A DNA stretch of 64,000 nucleotides from a virus: IMG/VR virus record IMGVR_UViG_3300030012_001430, positions 1 to 64,000 of that record, one strand, 5' to 3'. This document shows positions 15,358-21,129 of the stretch, in pieces. Positions within the stretch are counted from its first letter, which is position 1. Each line of letters begins with the position of its first letter. The notes below the pieces were generated by a model, which did no database searches, was not told where the DNA came from, and saw only the letters and a list, made by a program, of their open reading frames with translations. A program made the translations under genes and the position numbers.

Positions 15358-15932
15358 ATTAATCCCAACCTCGTTAGCAAGGCATTTGCCTCTTGTTCAT
15401 GTTCAAAGGACTTGTTTAGGTAGTGGTCTCTCGGCCACCACTCCGGTTCTTCTCTCTTAGTCCAAGCAGCGAATCGCCACTTGTCATCGAGATAGTATTG
15501 ACGATACTTCTCGATTGTCGTCATCTCATCAAATCCATCTGCTTTCCTACACTCCATGTGAGGAGAGATAGCAATAGCGAATGGCGTAAGTCCAACATCA
15601 GGAAGAAGACTCTCTGCTTCATCCATCTGTTCTGAATACCTGTTCATCTGAACTTCGACTTGATGAATGCGACCATACCTGTGAGTATACTCCCTGCATA
15701 GTGCATAGGTATGCTCACGCAACCACTGGAAGTTCTGTCTTGTCTCTCTCGCCCAAATAGTAGATGGGTGATTCAACATCACAGGCTTCCAACCTGCTTC
15801 CAAACCAAGATGGTCTAGAATAGTAAACAGCATCTGCAAACTCTCAGTTGGCATCTTGACTACATGCTTGTCCAGCATCATCTTTGCACTCGTTGTTGGG
15901 CTTTCGTCTAAAGTAAATATATTCATTTTCAT
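15354..15932 (-). CDS. Widespread phage family protein (DKHVVKM type), possible DNA repair
   Basis: A 192-residue protein with hallmarks I recognise from marine phages: an N-terminal FTLDESPTTSAKMMLDKHVVKM, then HPSTIWARETRQNFQWLREH, then REYTHRYGRIHQ, then PFAIAISP, then YRQYYLDDKWRFAAW. Members are often annotated as pyrimidine-dimer DNA glycosylase-like, but I am unsure that the activity is established. Conserved H, D and R residues suggest an enzyme. It is the first gene of the long minus-strand operon after a promoter at 16008-16023. Confidence 0.65.
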   Translation of the reverse strand: MKMNIFTLDESPTTSAKMMLDKHVVKMPTESLQMLFTILDHLGLEAGWKPVMLNHPSTIWARETRQNFQWLREHTYALCREYTHRYGRIHQVEVQMNRYSEQMDEAESLLPDVGLTPFAIAISPHMECRKADGFDEMTTIEKYRQYYLDDKWRFAAWTKREEPEWWPRDHYLNKSFEHEQEANALLTRLGLI

Positions 15933-16007
15933 TTCCTCCTATTGTTAATCGAATGTGAAACAGAGAAAGACAGAGACCGCCACAGCCTCTACTACAATGC
16001 CAAGCAC

Positions 16008-16023
16008 GTTTGTCTTTTTTATC
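16008..16023 (-). promoter_or_regulatory. Early promoter motif GATAAAAAAGACAAAC
   Basis: Read on the minus strand, this AT-rich box is nearly identical to the box at 16933-16947 (GATAAAAAGACAAAC) and similar to the plus-strand TATAAATAAAGACAAC at 17341. The GATAAAAA part is a plausible archaeal TATA box. It lies about 75 bases upstream of the first gene of the long early operon. Confidence 0.55.
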
Positions 16024-16053
16024 TCGTAGTAAAACTCTGCTCACAGTTGCAGT

Positions 16054-16134
16054 ATATCAGAAATACCAATTACGCACACGGCTGCAATGGAACGGGAAGA
16101 TAAAGCCGATTTGCCGTGTTCTCCCGTCTGATAT
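16054..16134. ncRNA. Possible structured RNA with a pseudoknot
   Basis: An outer perfect 8-bp stem (ATATCAGA 16054-16061 with TCTGATAT 16127-16134) encloses a perfect 7-bp stem (ACACGGC 16076-16082 with GCCGTGT 16113-16119). The loop of the inner stem contains CGGGA (16093-16097), complementary to TCCCG (16122-16126) outside it, giving an H-type pseudoknot. Three nested or crossed helices in 81 bases are unlikely by chance, but no homologue is known to me and a DNA structure is possible. Confidence 0.4.
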
Positions 16135-16594
16135 TGTGAGTGTGATATCGGATAAATGCATGGAGGAGATGATTCCATCACTGCTTTAGATTTGCATTTT
16201 TTACCGCAGTAAACCGATGTTTGATTGTGAGAGGGGGGAAGAAGGTCTGTTCTGTGCCATTACCTACGGGTAGGGAACTGCATTGTGGTAGAACACATTG
16301 CCAATGTTGTTTATGTAACCGAATTAACCTGCTGTTATTTTTATACCGGACAGCCATTCGATTGTTCCACGGTTTGGAATTTAACACACCGCTTCTCAAT
16401 GAGTGCAGTGAACCAAACCTTATCGAACGAACTCGTTTTTCACGCCTACTAATATTGTCGCTAGACTCCATGTTCGGTGCTTCTATTACAACCCTGTCAT
16501 CTTTCCTTCTAATTATTTGGAAACCCCCAAGTCTCCACGTTCACCGAGCAACCGCTAAGATGCTCTTGGTTCTACGAACGTTTGTGGAGTGTGA

Positions 16595-16918
16595 TTACTC
16601 ATCTCTTCTAGAGACAAGTAGTAGAGTCAGATATCCAATCAAGTCCTTGATGATATCGTCATCTGATTCTAGTGAGTCATTACCGAGAACAAGCCTGTTC
16701 AACTTGTCATCGATTCTGACTTTGATTTGTTCTTCTTGGTCTGCATGAGAAAAGAACCTAGTAGGATTCAACACTGAATCCCCATACTGCCTGTTCTTCT
16801 GAAGAAGCATAGTCTTCATCTCATCGCATAACTCAGCAATCCTTCGCTGAGAATCCGTCATCGCATCTTCTGTTTTGCTTGGTGTCTTCGCACCCCAATT
16901 GTTCTTTTCTTCTGTCAT
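16595..16918 (-). CDS. DUF1599-like (nucleotide-modification-associated) protein
   Basis: A 107-residue protein with the DUF1599 pattern: KNRQYGDSVLNPTRFFS, then QIKVRIDDKLNRLV, then SDDDIIKDLIGYLTLLLV. This all-helical MazG-like family is common in tailed phages and has been associated computationally with nucleotide hypermodification; activity is not proven. It is the first gene leftward of the divergent region, with its own promoter box at 16933-16947 about 15-30 bases upstream of the ATG, so the transcript may be nearly leaderless. Confidence 0.75.
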   Translation of the reverse strand: MTEEKNNWGAKTPSKTEDAMTDSQRRIAELCDEMKTMLLQKNRQYGDSVLNPTRFFSHADQEEQIKVRIDDKLNRLVLGNDSLESDDDIIKDLIGYLTLLLVSRRDE

Positions 16919-16932
16919 GTTATTTCCAACCT

Positions 16933-16947
16933 GTTTGTCTTTTTATC
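16933..16947 (-). promoter_or_regulatory. Early promoter motif GATAAAAAGACAAAC
   Basis: Minus-strand box matching the one at 16008-16023 with a single A fewer. It lies just upstream of the DUF1599 gene, at a distance suiting a very short or absent leader. Shared with the rightward transcript in the form TATAAATAAAGACAAC. Confidence 0.55.
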
Positions 16948-17185
16948 ATTTATTATCATAAATTATCAGTAGATGATAAAATACAACTTTAGAGCAGTGT
17001 TGCACTTTTCGCCCATTTTATCATTTTATCAATTTTATCACGTTCTCCATAGGAGAGAGAGAGTAGTATATGTGACATATAGTAGTAGTATAGATGATGA
17101 TAATAATGATAAAATGATAATATTCAATAAAATCAACTATTCTAGCAAGATTTCGCACATTTCTATTTTCTCACTTGATGATAAA
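16942..17185. repeat. TTTATCA iterons in AT-rich divergent region, candidate origin
   Basis: Seven copies of TTTATCA or its complement lie at 16942, 16974, 17017, 17025, 17034, 17107 and 17179, three of them in tandem at 17017-17040 with 8-9 base spacing. The surrounding DNA is very AT-rich (roughly 75 percent) and separates the two divergent gene blocks. Direct iterons plus a melting-prone region at a strand switch are classical for replication origins; partial TGATAA copies at 17115 and ATATGAGAATAT repeats at 17186-17205 add to this. Confidence 0.5.
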
Positions 17186-17340
17186 ATATGAGAATATATG
17201 AGAATATCAGAAATCCTGTAATTACACTACGATATGTGATATGAAAATATGTCATTAGATATCCATATGATATATATGATATAATATACATATAGGGAAT
17301 GTGATTTACATCCTTTCTCTGAACAGTAGTTTTTGGTAAG
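17186..17340. other. AT-rich spacer with short ATATGAGAATAT repeats
   Basis: Contains two copies of ATATGAGAAT in direct repeat (about 17187-17207) and a run of alternating ATATGATATATATGATATAATATACATATA (split across 17266-17293). No gene or ribosome binding site. Likely a DNA-unwinding part of the origin or promoter zone. Confidence 0.4.
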
Positions 17341-17356
17341 TATAAATAAAGACAAC
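17341..17356 (+). promoter_or_regulatory. Rightward promoter TATAAATAAAGACAAC
   Basis: A canonical TATA box followed by AAAGACAA, the same downstream element as the two leftward promoters. An ATG occurs 16-22 bases downstream (17363), so the transcript could be leaderless. Confidence 0.5.
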
Positions 17357-17362
17357 TAGCGA

Positions 17363-17431
17363 ATGTCTACTAAATGCGGTTATAGAAACTACTGCACAAA
17401 TAAGAGTCAGCCAATGGAAACCCACAACTGA
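17363..17431 (+). CDS. Possible leaderless 22-residue peptide
   Basis: A short frame beginning where a transcript from the TATA box at 17341 would start. The peptide contains a CGYRNYC pair and has no ribosome binding site. Only position supports it; it may be chance. Confidence 0.25.
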   Translation: MSTKCGYRNYCTNKSQPMETHN

Positions 17432-17461
17432 ATCTGAGCAACCCTATTCCAATTCATCGCC

Positions 17462-17470
17462 TTATAAAAG
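17462..17470 (+). promoter_or_regulatory. TATA box TTATAAAAG
   Basis: A good archaeal TATA-like box about 130 bases before the first small gene of the rightward block and 70 bases before element E1. It would place the transcript start near 17490, so E1 would be in the 5' leader. Confidence 0.5.
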
Positions 17471-17533
17471 AAGTACCACCCCACTAGCCTACCTAAATGC
17501 ACTGCTGTTGTGCGTAAACTCAGAATATTATGC

Positions 17534-17599
17534 AACCATATGGTTAGACAACTTTGCTCGCTCTAACCTCATAAGGCGATGCAAATCCATAAGGTCATG
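17534..17599 (+). promoter_or_regulatory. Repeat element E1 (palindrome, hairpin, CTCATAAGGCGATG)
   Basis: Perfect palindrome AACCATATGGTT (17534-17545), whose right half opens a 7-bp stem GGTTAGA (17542-17548) with TCTAACC (17562-17568), loop containing AACTTTG, then CTCATAAGGCGATG and CCATAAGGTCATGAAG that runs into the gene start at 17597. The same order recurs in E2, E3 and E4 with compensating stem changes. Confidence 0.65.
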
Positions 17600-17722
17600 A
17601 AGATAGTAAGTTGGTCTATTGAAGCAATGTTAGAGAATGGTGAGACAATACAATTAGCAGACATGCCTGATGATGTCGCTAGTGTAGTTGATGAATGGTT
17701 ATCAGAATTGGAGAGTGATTAA
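17597..17722 (+). CDS. Small acidic protein, 41 residues
   Basis: Starts at the ATG inside ATAAGGTCATGAAG, directly after element E1, and ends at 17722, one base before the next start. The N-terminus MKIVSWSIEAMLENG is followed by an acidic helical part (DMPDDVASVVDEWLSELESD). An in-frame ATG at 17579 would add six residues but is not shared by E2. No family recognised; the short VxEWxxELE end is typical of phage early small proteins. Confidence 0.55.
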   Translation: MKIVSWSIEAMLENGETIQLADMPDDVASVVDEWLSELESD

Positions 17723-17845
17723 ATGTATTACGATATGGAATGTGAAGGATGTAAGAAAGAAGTGACAATCACAGGAGCATACTTGGGTCTGATTGAGGAT
17801 GCATGGTGTGAAGACTGTGGATGGGAAGGTGAAAACCTTGGTTAA
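17723..17845 (+). CDS. Zinc-ribbon miniprotein, 40 residues
   Basis: Starts immediately after the previous stop. Four cysteines form CEGC (residues 7-10) and CEDC (29-32) around a short TITGAYLGLI strand, a classic miniature zinc ribbon. It overlaps the next gene by 17 bases (GTG at 17829). Likely a nucleic-acid or protein adaptor. Confidence 0.6.
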   Translation: MYYDMECEGCKKEVTITGAYLGLIEDAWCEDCGWEGENLG

Positions 17846-18101
17846 GATAAAAGACATAGACGAGATAGAAGTATCATACAACTGTTGGATGACGTTCTCA
17901 ATAGATGGGTTGGAGAATGCAGAGTTATTCAGGTCAGGACAGGTAGTAAGATTTTGGATTAAGTATTGCACACTACACATGGAGTTGAAGGACGGCACTA
18001 TTGTAGAGGAACACTGCTATGATGAGATGCAGGAAGATACTAAGTGGCCTACGCAGACTATGGTTTGTGTAGATGGTGAATGGAGTGAATATAATGAGTG
18101 A
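17829..18101 (+). CDS. Unknown small beta-rich protein, 90 residues
   Basis: GTG 17829 is preceded by GGATGGGAAG and gives KTLVKIKDIDEIEVSYNCW; an ATG at 17793 would extend it over the zinc ribbon gene and is less likely. Sequence is beta-rich with a CTLHMELKDGTIVEEHC strand pair. The end overlaps the next start as ATGAGTGA. No family recognised. Confidence 0.55.
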   Translation: MKTLVKIKDIDEIEVSYNCWMTFSIDGLENAELFRSGQVVRFWIKYCTLHMELKDGTIVEEHCYDEMQEDTKWPTQTMVCVDGEWSEYNE

Positions 18102-18396
18102 TGATTTTGACTACAAGGCAGAGAAAGACGCTGAGATGTTAGCAGACTACTATTCCGACTTAGCAACGGAACAGATTCAGGAGAACTGTCATCATGAAGA
18201 CATTCACATTGATGATGTTAGAGTCAGAGTCAAACTACCAATAGGCGTGTTCACTTCAGGCCAAGTGGTTGAGGAGCATAATTTCGATGTCGAAGGATAC
18301 TTCGTCTGCTACCAGTGCAATAAGTCAAGATGGGTATCCATTGATATTGACGAATACATCATGAACATAGATGACCCTCATGTTCTCGATGATTAA
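18094..18396 (+). CDS. Unknown protein with Cys/His sites, 100 residues
   Basis: ATG 18094 overlaps the previous stop by eight bases. An acidic helix (KAEKDAEMLADYYSDLA) is followed by CHHEDIHID and YFVCYQCNKSRWVSI, a CHH...CxxC site that may bind zinc. It ends before element E2. Confidence 0.6.
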   Translation: MSDDFDYKAEKDAEMLADYYSDLATEQIQENCHHEDIHIDDVRVRVKLPIGVFTSGQVVEEHNFDVEGYFVCYQCNKSRWVSIDIDEYIMNIDDPHVLDD

Positions 18397-18408
18397 ACTA
18401 ACAGCCAT

Positions 18409-18506
18409 CCTTCGGGGTGTGCCGTTTCACTTTACAAAGTTCCCCACCATATGGTAGGCATACTTTCGTGAGCATACCTCATAAGGTGATGTGAAACCAT
18501 AAGGTC
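18409..18506 (+). promoter_or_regulatory. Repeat element E2
   Basis: Begins with a CC-TTCG-GG tetraloop hairpin (18409-18416), then ACAAAGT (18434-18440), palindrome ACCATATGGT (18446-18455), stem GGTAGGC (18453-18459) with GCATACC (18472-18478, one mismatch), loop with ACTTTCGT, then CTCATAAGGTGATG and CCATAAGGTC before the gene ATG at 18507. Here the upstream ATG is followed directly by TGA, so the second ATG is the real start. Confidence 0.65.
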
Positions 18507-18800
18507 ATGAAGCAGAACGTAAGCGAATATGACTTTATTGATGGATTTATGAAAATACGACCCGACAACTTCAGCAGGAACGGCCTACAATGCCTTTATG
18601 ATTATCTTATTGAGTTAGAGGATGACATAGGCCAAGAACTAGAGTTTGACGTTATCGCTATATGTTGCGACTTCTCAGAATACAAAGACCTTAAGGAGAT
18701 AAACGAGGCATACGGGAGGGACTTTGAAGACATTGAAGAACTCAGAGACTACACCCAAGTTATTGAATGCAACAACTCGTTGATTATTCAAGACTATTAA
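18507..18800 (+). CDS. Conserved phage small protein (FSxxGLxxLYDYL type)
   Basis: A 97-residue acidic protein with a pattern I recognise from many tailed phages: FSRNGLQCLYDYLIELEDD, then EFDVIAICCDFSEYKDLKE, then EAYG, then a TQVIECNNSLIIQDY ending. Members are small early proteins of unknown function. Start follows E2 directly. Confidence 0.7.
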   Translation: MKQNVSEYDFIDGFMKIRPDNFSRNGLQCLYDYLIELEDDIGQELEFDVIAICCDFSEYKDLKEINEAYGRDFEDIEELRDYTQVIECNNSLIIQDY

Positions 18801-18890
18801 ACTCAACAGGCTCAATTCTTGAGTATAATGGGCAGGTTAAGAACGGCAGATTTGAAAGAAGCCTCTCATTATTGAGTCATTTGAATGAGG
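18801..18890 (+). other. Short spacer with inverted repeat
   Basis: Contains CTCAA-TT-CTTGAG (about 18811-18823) followed by TATAATGG, possibly a weak promoter. No gene. Confidence 0.3.
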
Positions 18891-18912
18891 GGGCAGTCCT
18901 TCGGGGCTGTCC
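18891..18912 (+). terminator. UUCG-tetraloop hairpin before E3
   Basis: GGGCAGTCC-TTCG-GGGCTGTCC forms nine pairs (two G-T) closed by the very stable C(UUCG)G tetraloop. Similar, weaker UUCG hairpins precede E2. It may end the previous transcript or mark RNA processing. Confidence 0.55.
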
Positions 18913-18935
18913 TCTCTACCCCTTGAGGTGTCTTC

Positions 18936-18995
18936 GACAAAGTTCACACCATATGGTAGTCAAACTTTCGTCAAAGACTACCTCATAAGGCGATG
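18936..18995 (+). promoter_or_regulatory. Repeat element E3
   Basis: GACAAAGTT (18936-18944), palindrome ACCATATGGT (18948-18957), perfect stem GGTAGTC (18955-18961) with GACTACC (18976-18982), loop AACTTTCGTC and CTCATAAGGCGATG (18982-18995). The loop AACTTTCGTC is complementary, with one bulged C, to the upstream GACAAAGTT. Unlike E1, E2 and E4, the gene starts about 60 bases further on. Confidence 0.65.
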
Positions 18996-19053
18996 CACTA
19001 GTGTAGGGTTGTAGTCGTAGAGGTGCGACACACTATAATGGAGATGAAAAAAT

Positions 19054-19527
19054 ATGGCAATGGAAAATTGGAATGAATTTAGCGAGAAAGTAATCAACTA
19101 TGTTGATTCAGAGACTGCCCAATGCGACCCGTTCACTGCTGACATGGCAAGGAACTTTATCGTAAAGGGAACTAACGACCCACGAAGTCAAGTTAGGTAT
19201 TCAAAGACTATCAAGGATATCTTCTCTGATTTCGAGGACAGCCCACTAAGAGGACGCTCAGGCGGAAGCAGAGCATCCGGCGTTCAGAGGCTATCCGCAG
19301 AACTGCAAGCAGTTTGGGCTGATTTAATATCAGTATCAACGGACGATGGCATCACCACTATCACAATGGCGGAAGATGCTTATCAGTATCATACAACCTT
19401 CGCAGGAAGGAAAGACGAAGACGGCAACCCTATGACATCATGGGGAAGCAACGAAAACATGCTCAATGCAACACTATTGGGCAAACTTGAGAGCGGATTC
19501 GTATCCGCCCACAAGGAGGACAACTGA
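19054..19527 (+). CDS. Unknown 157-residue protein
   Basis: ATG 19054 follows GGAGATG. The protein has a W-containing N-terminus (NWNEFSEKVINYVDSE), a Gly/Ser/Arg linker (RGRSGGSRASG, about residues 66-76) and a helical to beta C-terminal half. No family recognised. The N-terminal helix weakly resembles the Trp tag of the virion cluster, but spacing differs. Confidence 0.6.
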   Translation: MAMENWNEFSEKVINYVDSETAQCDPFTADMARNFIVKGTNDPRSQVRYSKTIKDIFSDFEDSPLRGRSGGSRASGVQRLSAELQAVWADLISVSTDDGITTITMAEDAYQYHTTFAGRKDEDGNPMTSWGSNENMLNATLLGKLESGFVSAHKEDN

Positions 19528-19560
19528 TTAGGTAGTCCTTGCACCTCTACGCCTACCCTT

Positions 19561-19581
19561 AGACCGATTCCATCGGTCTTT
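19561..19581 (+). terminator. Hairpin plus T tract
   Basis: AGACCGA (19561-19567) and TCGGTCT (19573-19579) form a perfect 7-bp stem with a five-base loop followed by TTT. It lies between the 157-residue gene and element E4, so it probably ends that transcript. Confidence 0.55.
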
Positions 19582-19594
19582 GAGGTAGTCCGAG

Positions 19595-19682
19595 GACAAA
19601 GTATGACTACCATATGGTAAGGTAAACTTTCGTGAAGTCGCAGACGGCCTTACCTCATAAGGCGATGACGATTGGTAGGGTC
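19595..19682 (+). promoter_or_regulatory. Repeat element E4
   Basis: GACAAAGT (19595-19602), palindrome TACCATATGGTA (19608-19619), perfect stem GGTAAGG (19616-19622) with CCTTACC (19648-19654), a longer loop starting TAAACTTTCGTGA, then CTCATAAGGCGATG and GGTAGGGTC before ATG 19683. Fourth member of the family. Confidence 0.65.
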
Positions 19683-19859
19683 ATGGAAGCACAACAACTG
19701 CCAATACTAACGCCAGCCTACGAAATAGAACTTGGTCATGCCAAATCAGGCTCTGACCATGTTCTCATCATCAAGAGCATCAAAGTTCGTGGTGATGACC
19801 TATCTCTAGCGATAGCAGAACTCAAAGCAGGACTTGCTACTGTTCAGGAGTTGATTTGA
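19683..19859 (+). CDS. Unknown small protein, 58 residues
   Basis: The ATG at 19683 aligns with the starts after E1 and E2; an in-frame ATG at 19665 would add six residues. The sequence has a beta hairpin (YEIELGHAKSGSDHVLIIK) and a helix ending (LSLAIAELKAGLATVQELI), a compact alpha/beta layout. It abuts the next ATG at 19860. Confidence 0.55.
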   Translation: MEAQQLPILTPAYEIELGHAKSGSDHVLIIKSIKVRGDDLSLAIAELKAGLATVQELI

Positions 19860-20597
19860 ATGCAGTTGCACAAGAGAACAGTAGAGATATCATACCCGTT
19901 CGGGTTTGGTAGCATGGAGAAGGACTTGCTCAACCTTGAGTTATTCCGACACAACATAGTCAACGTGGATAAGTGGGATAGTGAATTACCATCCTTTGAG
20001 CCTCAGACTGTTGAAAGCACTGTTGATAAGTATACTGTCGTGATGTCTAACGCTGAGTTAGTATTCAACTATCGAAGCGATGCCCAATCAGTCATAAACC
20101 AACTAATAGCACAAGGGCTTGAAGTAAACGATGAGCCTACTCACACACAGGAGACCACTTCTAAGGTTGTTAACCCACAGTGGCGTGGTGAGACAATCCT
20201 TTTCTTGGATGTCCCGCATCACTTTGGTTCTTACAGTGAGAAGTTTCACATCGTATCAGAAAACGAAGTCGGTGAAGCAGTTGTCAAACTGTATGTGTCT
20301 TACAAGGCATACTCGTATACCAGCACATTGACATTCACTGCTGAATGGGCTACTGACAGAGTTCAGAAGTCTGATGTCATCGAGAAACACTTGGTTGATT
20401 TACCTACACCGATGATGGGTAAGATACAGTCAATCTTTGAGAGCATCTTCTACTCAGAGTCATTTGATAAACCAACAGAAGAACCAATTATCTCTTGTAA
20501 GTTCGATGTAGTGTCAAAGCACTCATCTGAATGCAAGCCCTCAGTCATTGAGATGCTGAGAGAAGCAAGAGACAAAGCCTCTTCGGAAGAAGAGTGA
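19860..20597 (+). CDS. Unknown 245-residue protein
   Basis: Starts one base after the previous stop. Mainly beta-rich (GETILFLDVPHHFGSYSEKF, STLTFTAEWATDRV), ending with an acidic helix. No motif recognised. It is the last gene before the long structured non-coding stretch. Confidence 0.6.
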   Translation: MQLHKRTVEISYPFGFGSMEKDLLNLELFRHNIVNVDKWDSELPSFEPQTVESTVDKYTVVMSNAELVFNYRSDAQSVINQLIAQGLEVNDEPTHTQETTSKVVNPQWRGETILFLDVPHHFGSYSEKFHIVSENEVGEAVVKLYVSYKAYSYTSTLTFTAEWATDRVQKSDVIEKHLVDLPTPMMGKIQSIFESIFYSESFDKPTEEPIISCKFDVVSKHSSECKPSVIEMLREARDKASSEEE

Positions 20598-20962
20598 ACG
20601 TAAACTAGGCGAGGCTACACATGTGGGGTAGTCCAAACCATTATCCAAGCACCTGAAATATTGGAATGCGAGCCGTTGGAAAGCCTAGACCTACCACTCC
20701 ACCCTTAAGGGGAAAGCAAGGTTTCACCAGCGAAGGTGATTCATGAGAATAGTTCGCAGTCTCAGCCTTGCTTGAACAATGGGGATGATGGACAAACAGT
20801 AAGTTCGACATGAGATTATGTGTAGCAGTGCAATTAGTCTTAGATGAAGCCGGACTAGTCTAAGCAATGAGGCGGATATGAATCCTTAACCATGCAACTA
20901 CTGTCCCTGTCCTGACTCCTCAGTTAATGAGGTAACAACGCTACGCTCTACAAAGTCCGTGT
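20598..20962 (+). ncRNA. Structured non-coding stretch, candidate viral RNA
   Basis: No gene in about 365 bases, but many helices. GGCTAC/GTAGTCC at about 20614-20632; an 8-bp perfect stem AAGCAAGG (20714-20721) with CCTTGCTT (20766-20773) closes two arms, TCACC-AGCGAA-GGTGA and TGAGA...TCTCA, a three-way junction; CTTAGA/TCTAAG near 20840-20864; CCTCA-GTTAA-TGAGG near 20923. This density is high for plain spacer DNA. It does not fold as tRNA or RNase P that I recognise. Confidence 0.5.
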
Positions 20963-20974
20963 TACCATATGGTA
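20950..20974 (+). promoter_or_regulatory. Repeat element E5 (truncated)
   Basis: ACAAAGT (20950-20956) and palindrome TACCATATGGTA (20963-20974) match the E family, but the GGTANNN hairpin and CTCATAAGG box are missing. It lies at the end of the structured stretch and before the promoter at 21004. A further half-match AACCATATGCC is at 21054. Confidence 0.5.
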
Positions 20975-20995
20975 GCAGATTACAAGTATTCTGAA

Positions 20996-21044
20996 ACTGA
21001 GGGTATTTAAAGTTCCGAATGTTTAACATTTCTACACCCTCAGT
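20996..21044 (+). promoter_or_regulatory. Late-block promoter flanked by a 9-bp inverted repeat
   Basis: ACTGAGGGT (20996-21004) and ACCCTCAGT (21036-21044) are perfect inverted repeats around TATTTAAAG (21004-21012), a TATA box. A third ACTGAGGG lies at 21113-21120, just before the next gene. This is the arrangement of an operator controlling the promoter of the virion block. Confidence 0.55.
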
Positions 21045-21060
21045 AATAATGTCCAACCAT

Positions 21061-21112
21061 ATGCCAAAATTTTTTCCTGTTGTTTTTTAATCTCTAAAGT
21101 TAAGATTCATTT
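21061..21112 (+). terminator. T-rich tracts upstream of the virion block
   Basis: TTTTTTCC (about 21070) and GTTTTTTAA (about 21081) are two T runs of the type that stop archaeal RNA polymerase. No stable hairpin. They could attenuate transcription from the 21004 TATA box. Confidence 0.35.
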
Positions 21113-21129
21113 ACTGAGGGGTTATCGGA

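Larger units (their letters stand above)
15933..16594. other. Non-coding stretch before the early operon
   Basis: About 660 bases without a convincing gene. It contains the promoter box at 16008-16023 and a folded segment at 16054-16134. From 16135 to 16594 I see only a small TTTAC-CGCA-GTAAA hairpin near 16200 and random-looking open frames on both strands lacking ribosome binding sites. No tRNA-like TTCGANTC arm was found. Confidence 0.5.

Noticed and set aside
16178-16471. Minus-strand 97-codon frame in the non-coding stretch
   Set aside because: No ribosome binding site, odd composition compared with neighbours, and overlapped by an equally long opposite-strand frame.
16221-16748. Plus-strand 175-codon frame
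   Set aside because: Runs antisense into the well supported DUF1599 gene, lacks a ribosome site and gives Leu/Ser-rich nonsense.
15933-17600. tRNA genes in the divergent and early-leader regions
   Set aside because: No T-arm GGTTCGAATC-type sequence with matching acceptor stem found by eye.
18767-18988. 73-codon plus-strand frame
   Set aside because: Overlaps the conserved phage gene, the UUCG hairpin and element E3, so it is unlikely to be coding.
17534-20974. E elements as CRISPR repeats or transposon ends
   Set aside because: Copies are 500-1300 bases apart with genes between, differ in the stem arms, and have no target-site duplications or spacers.
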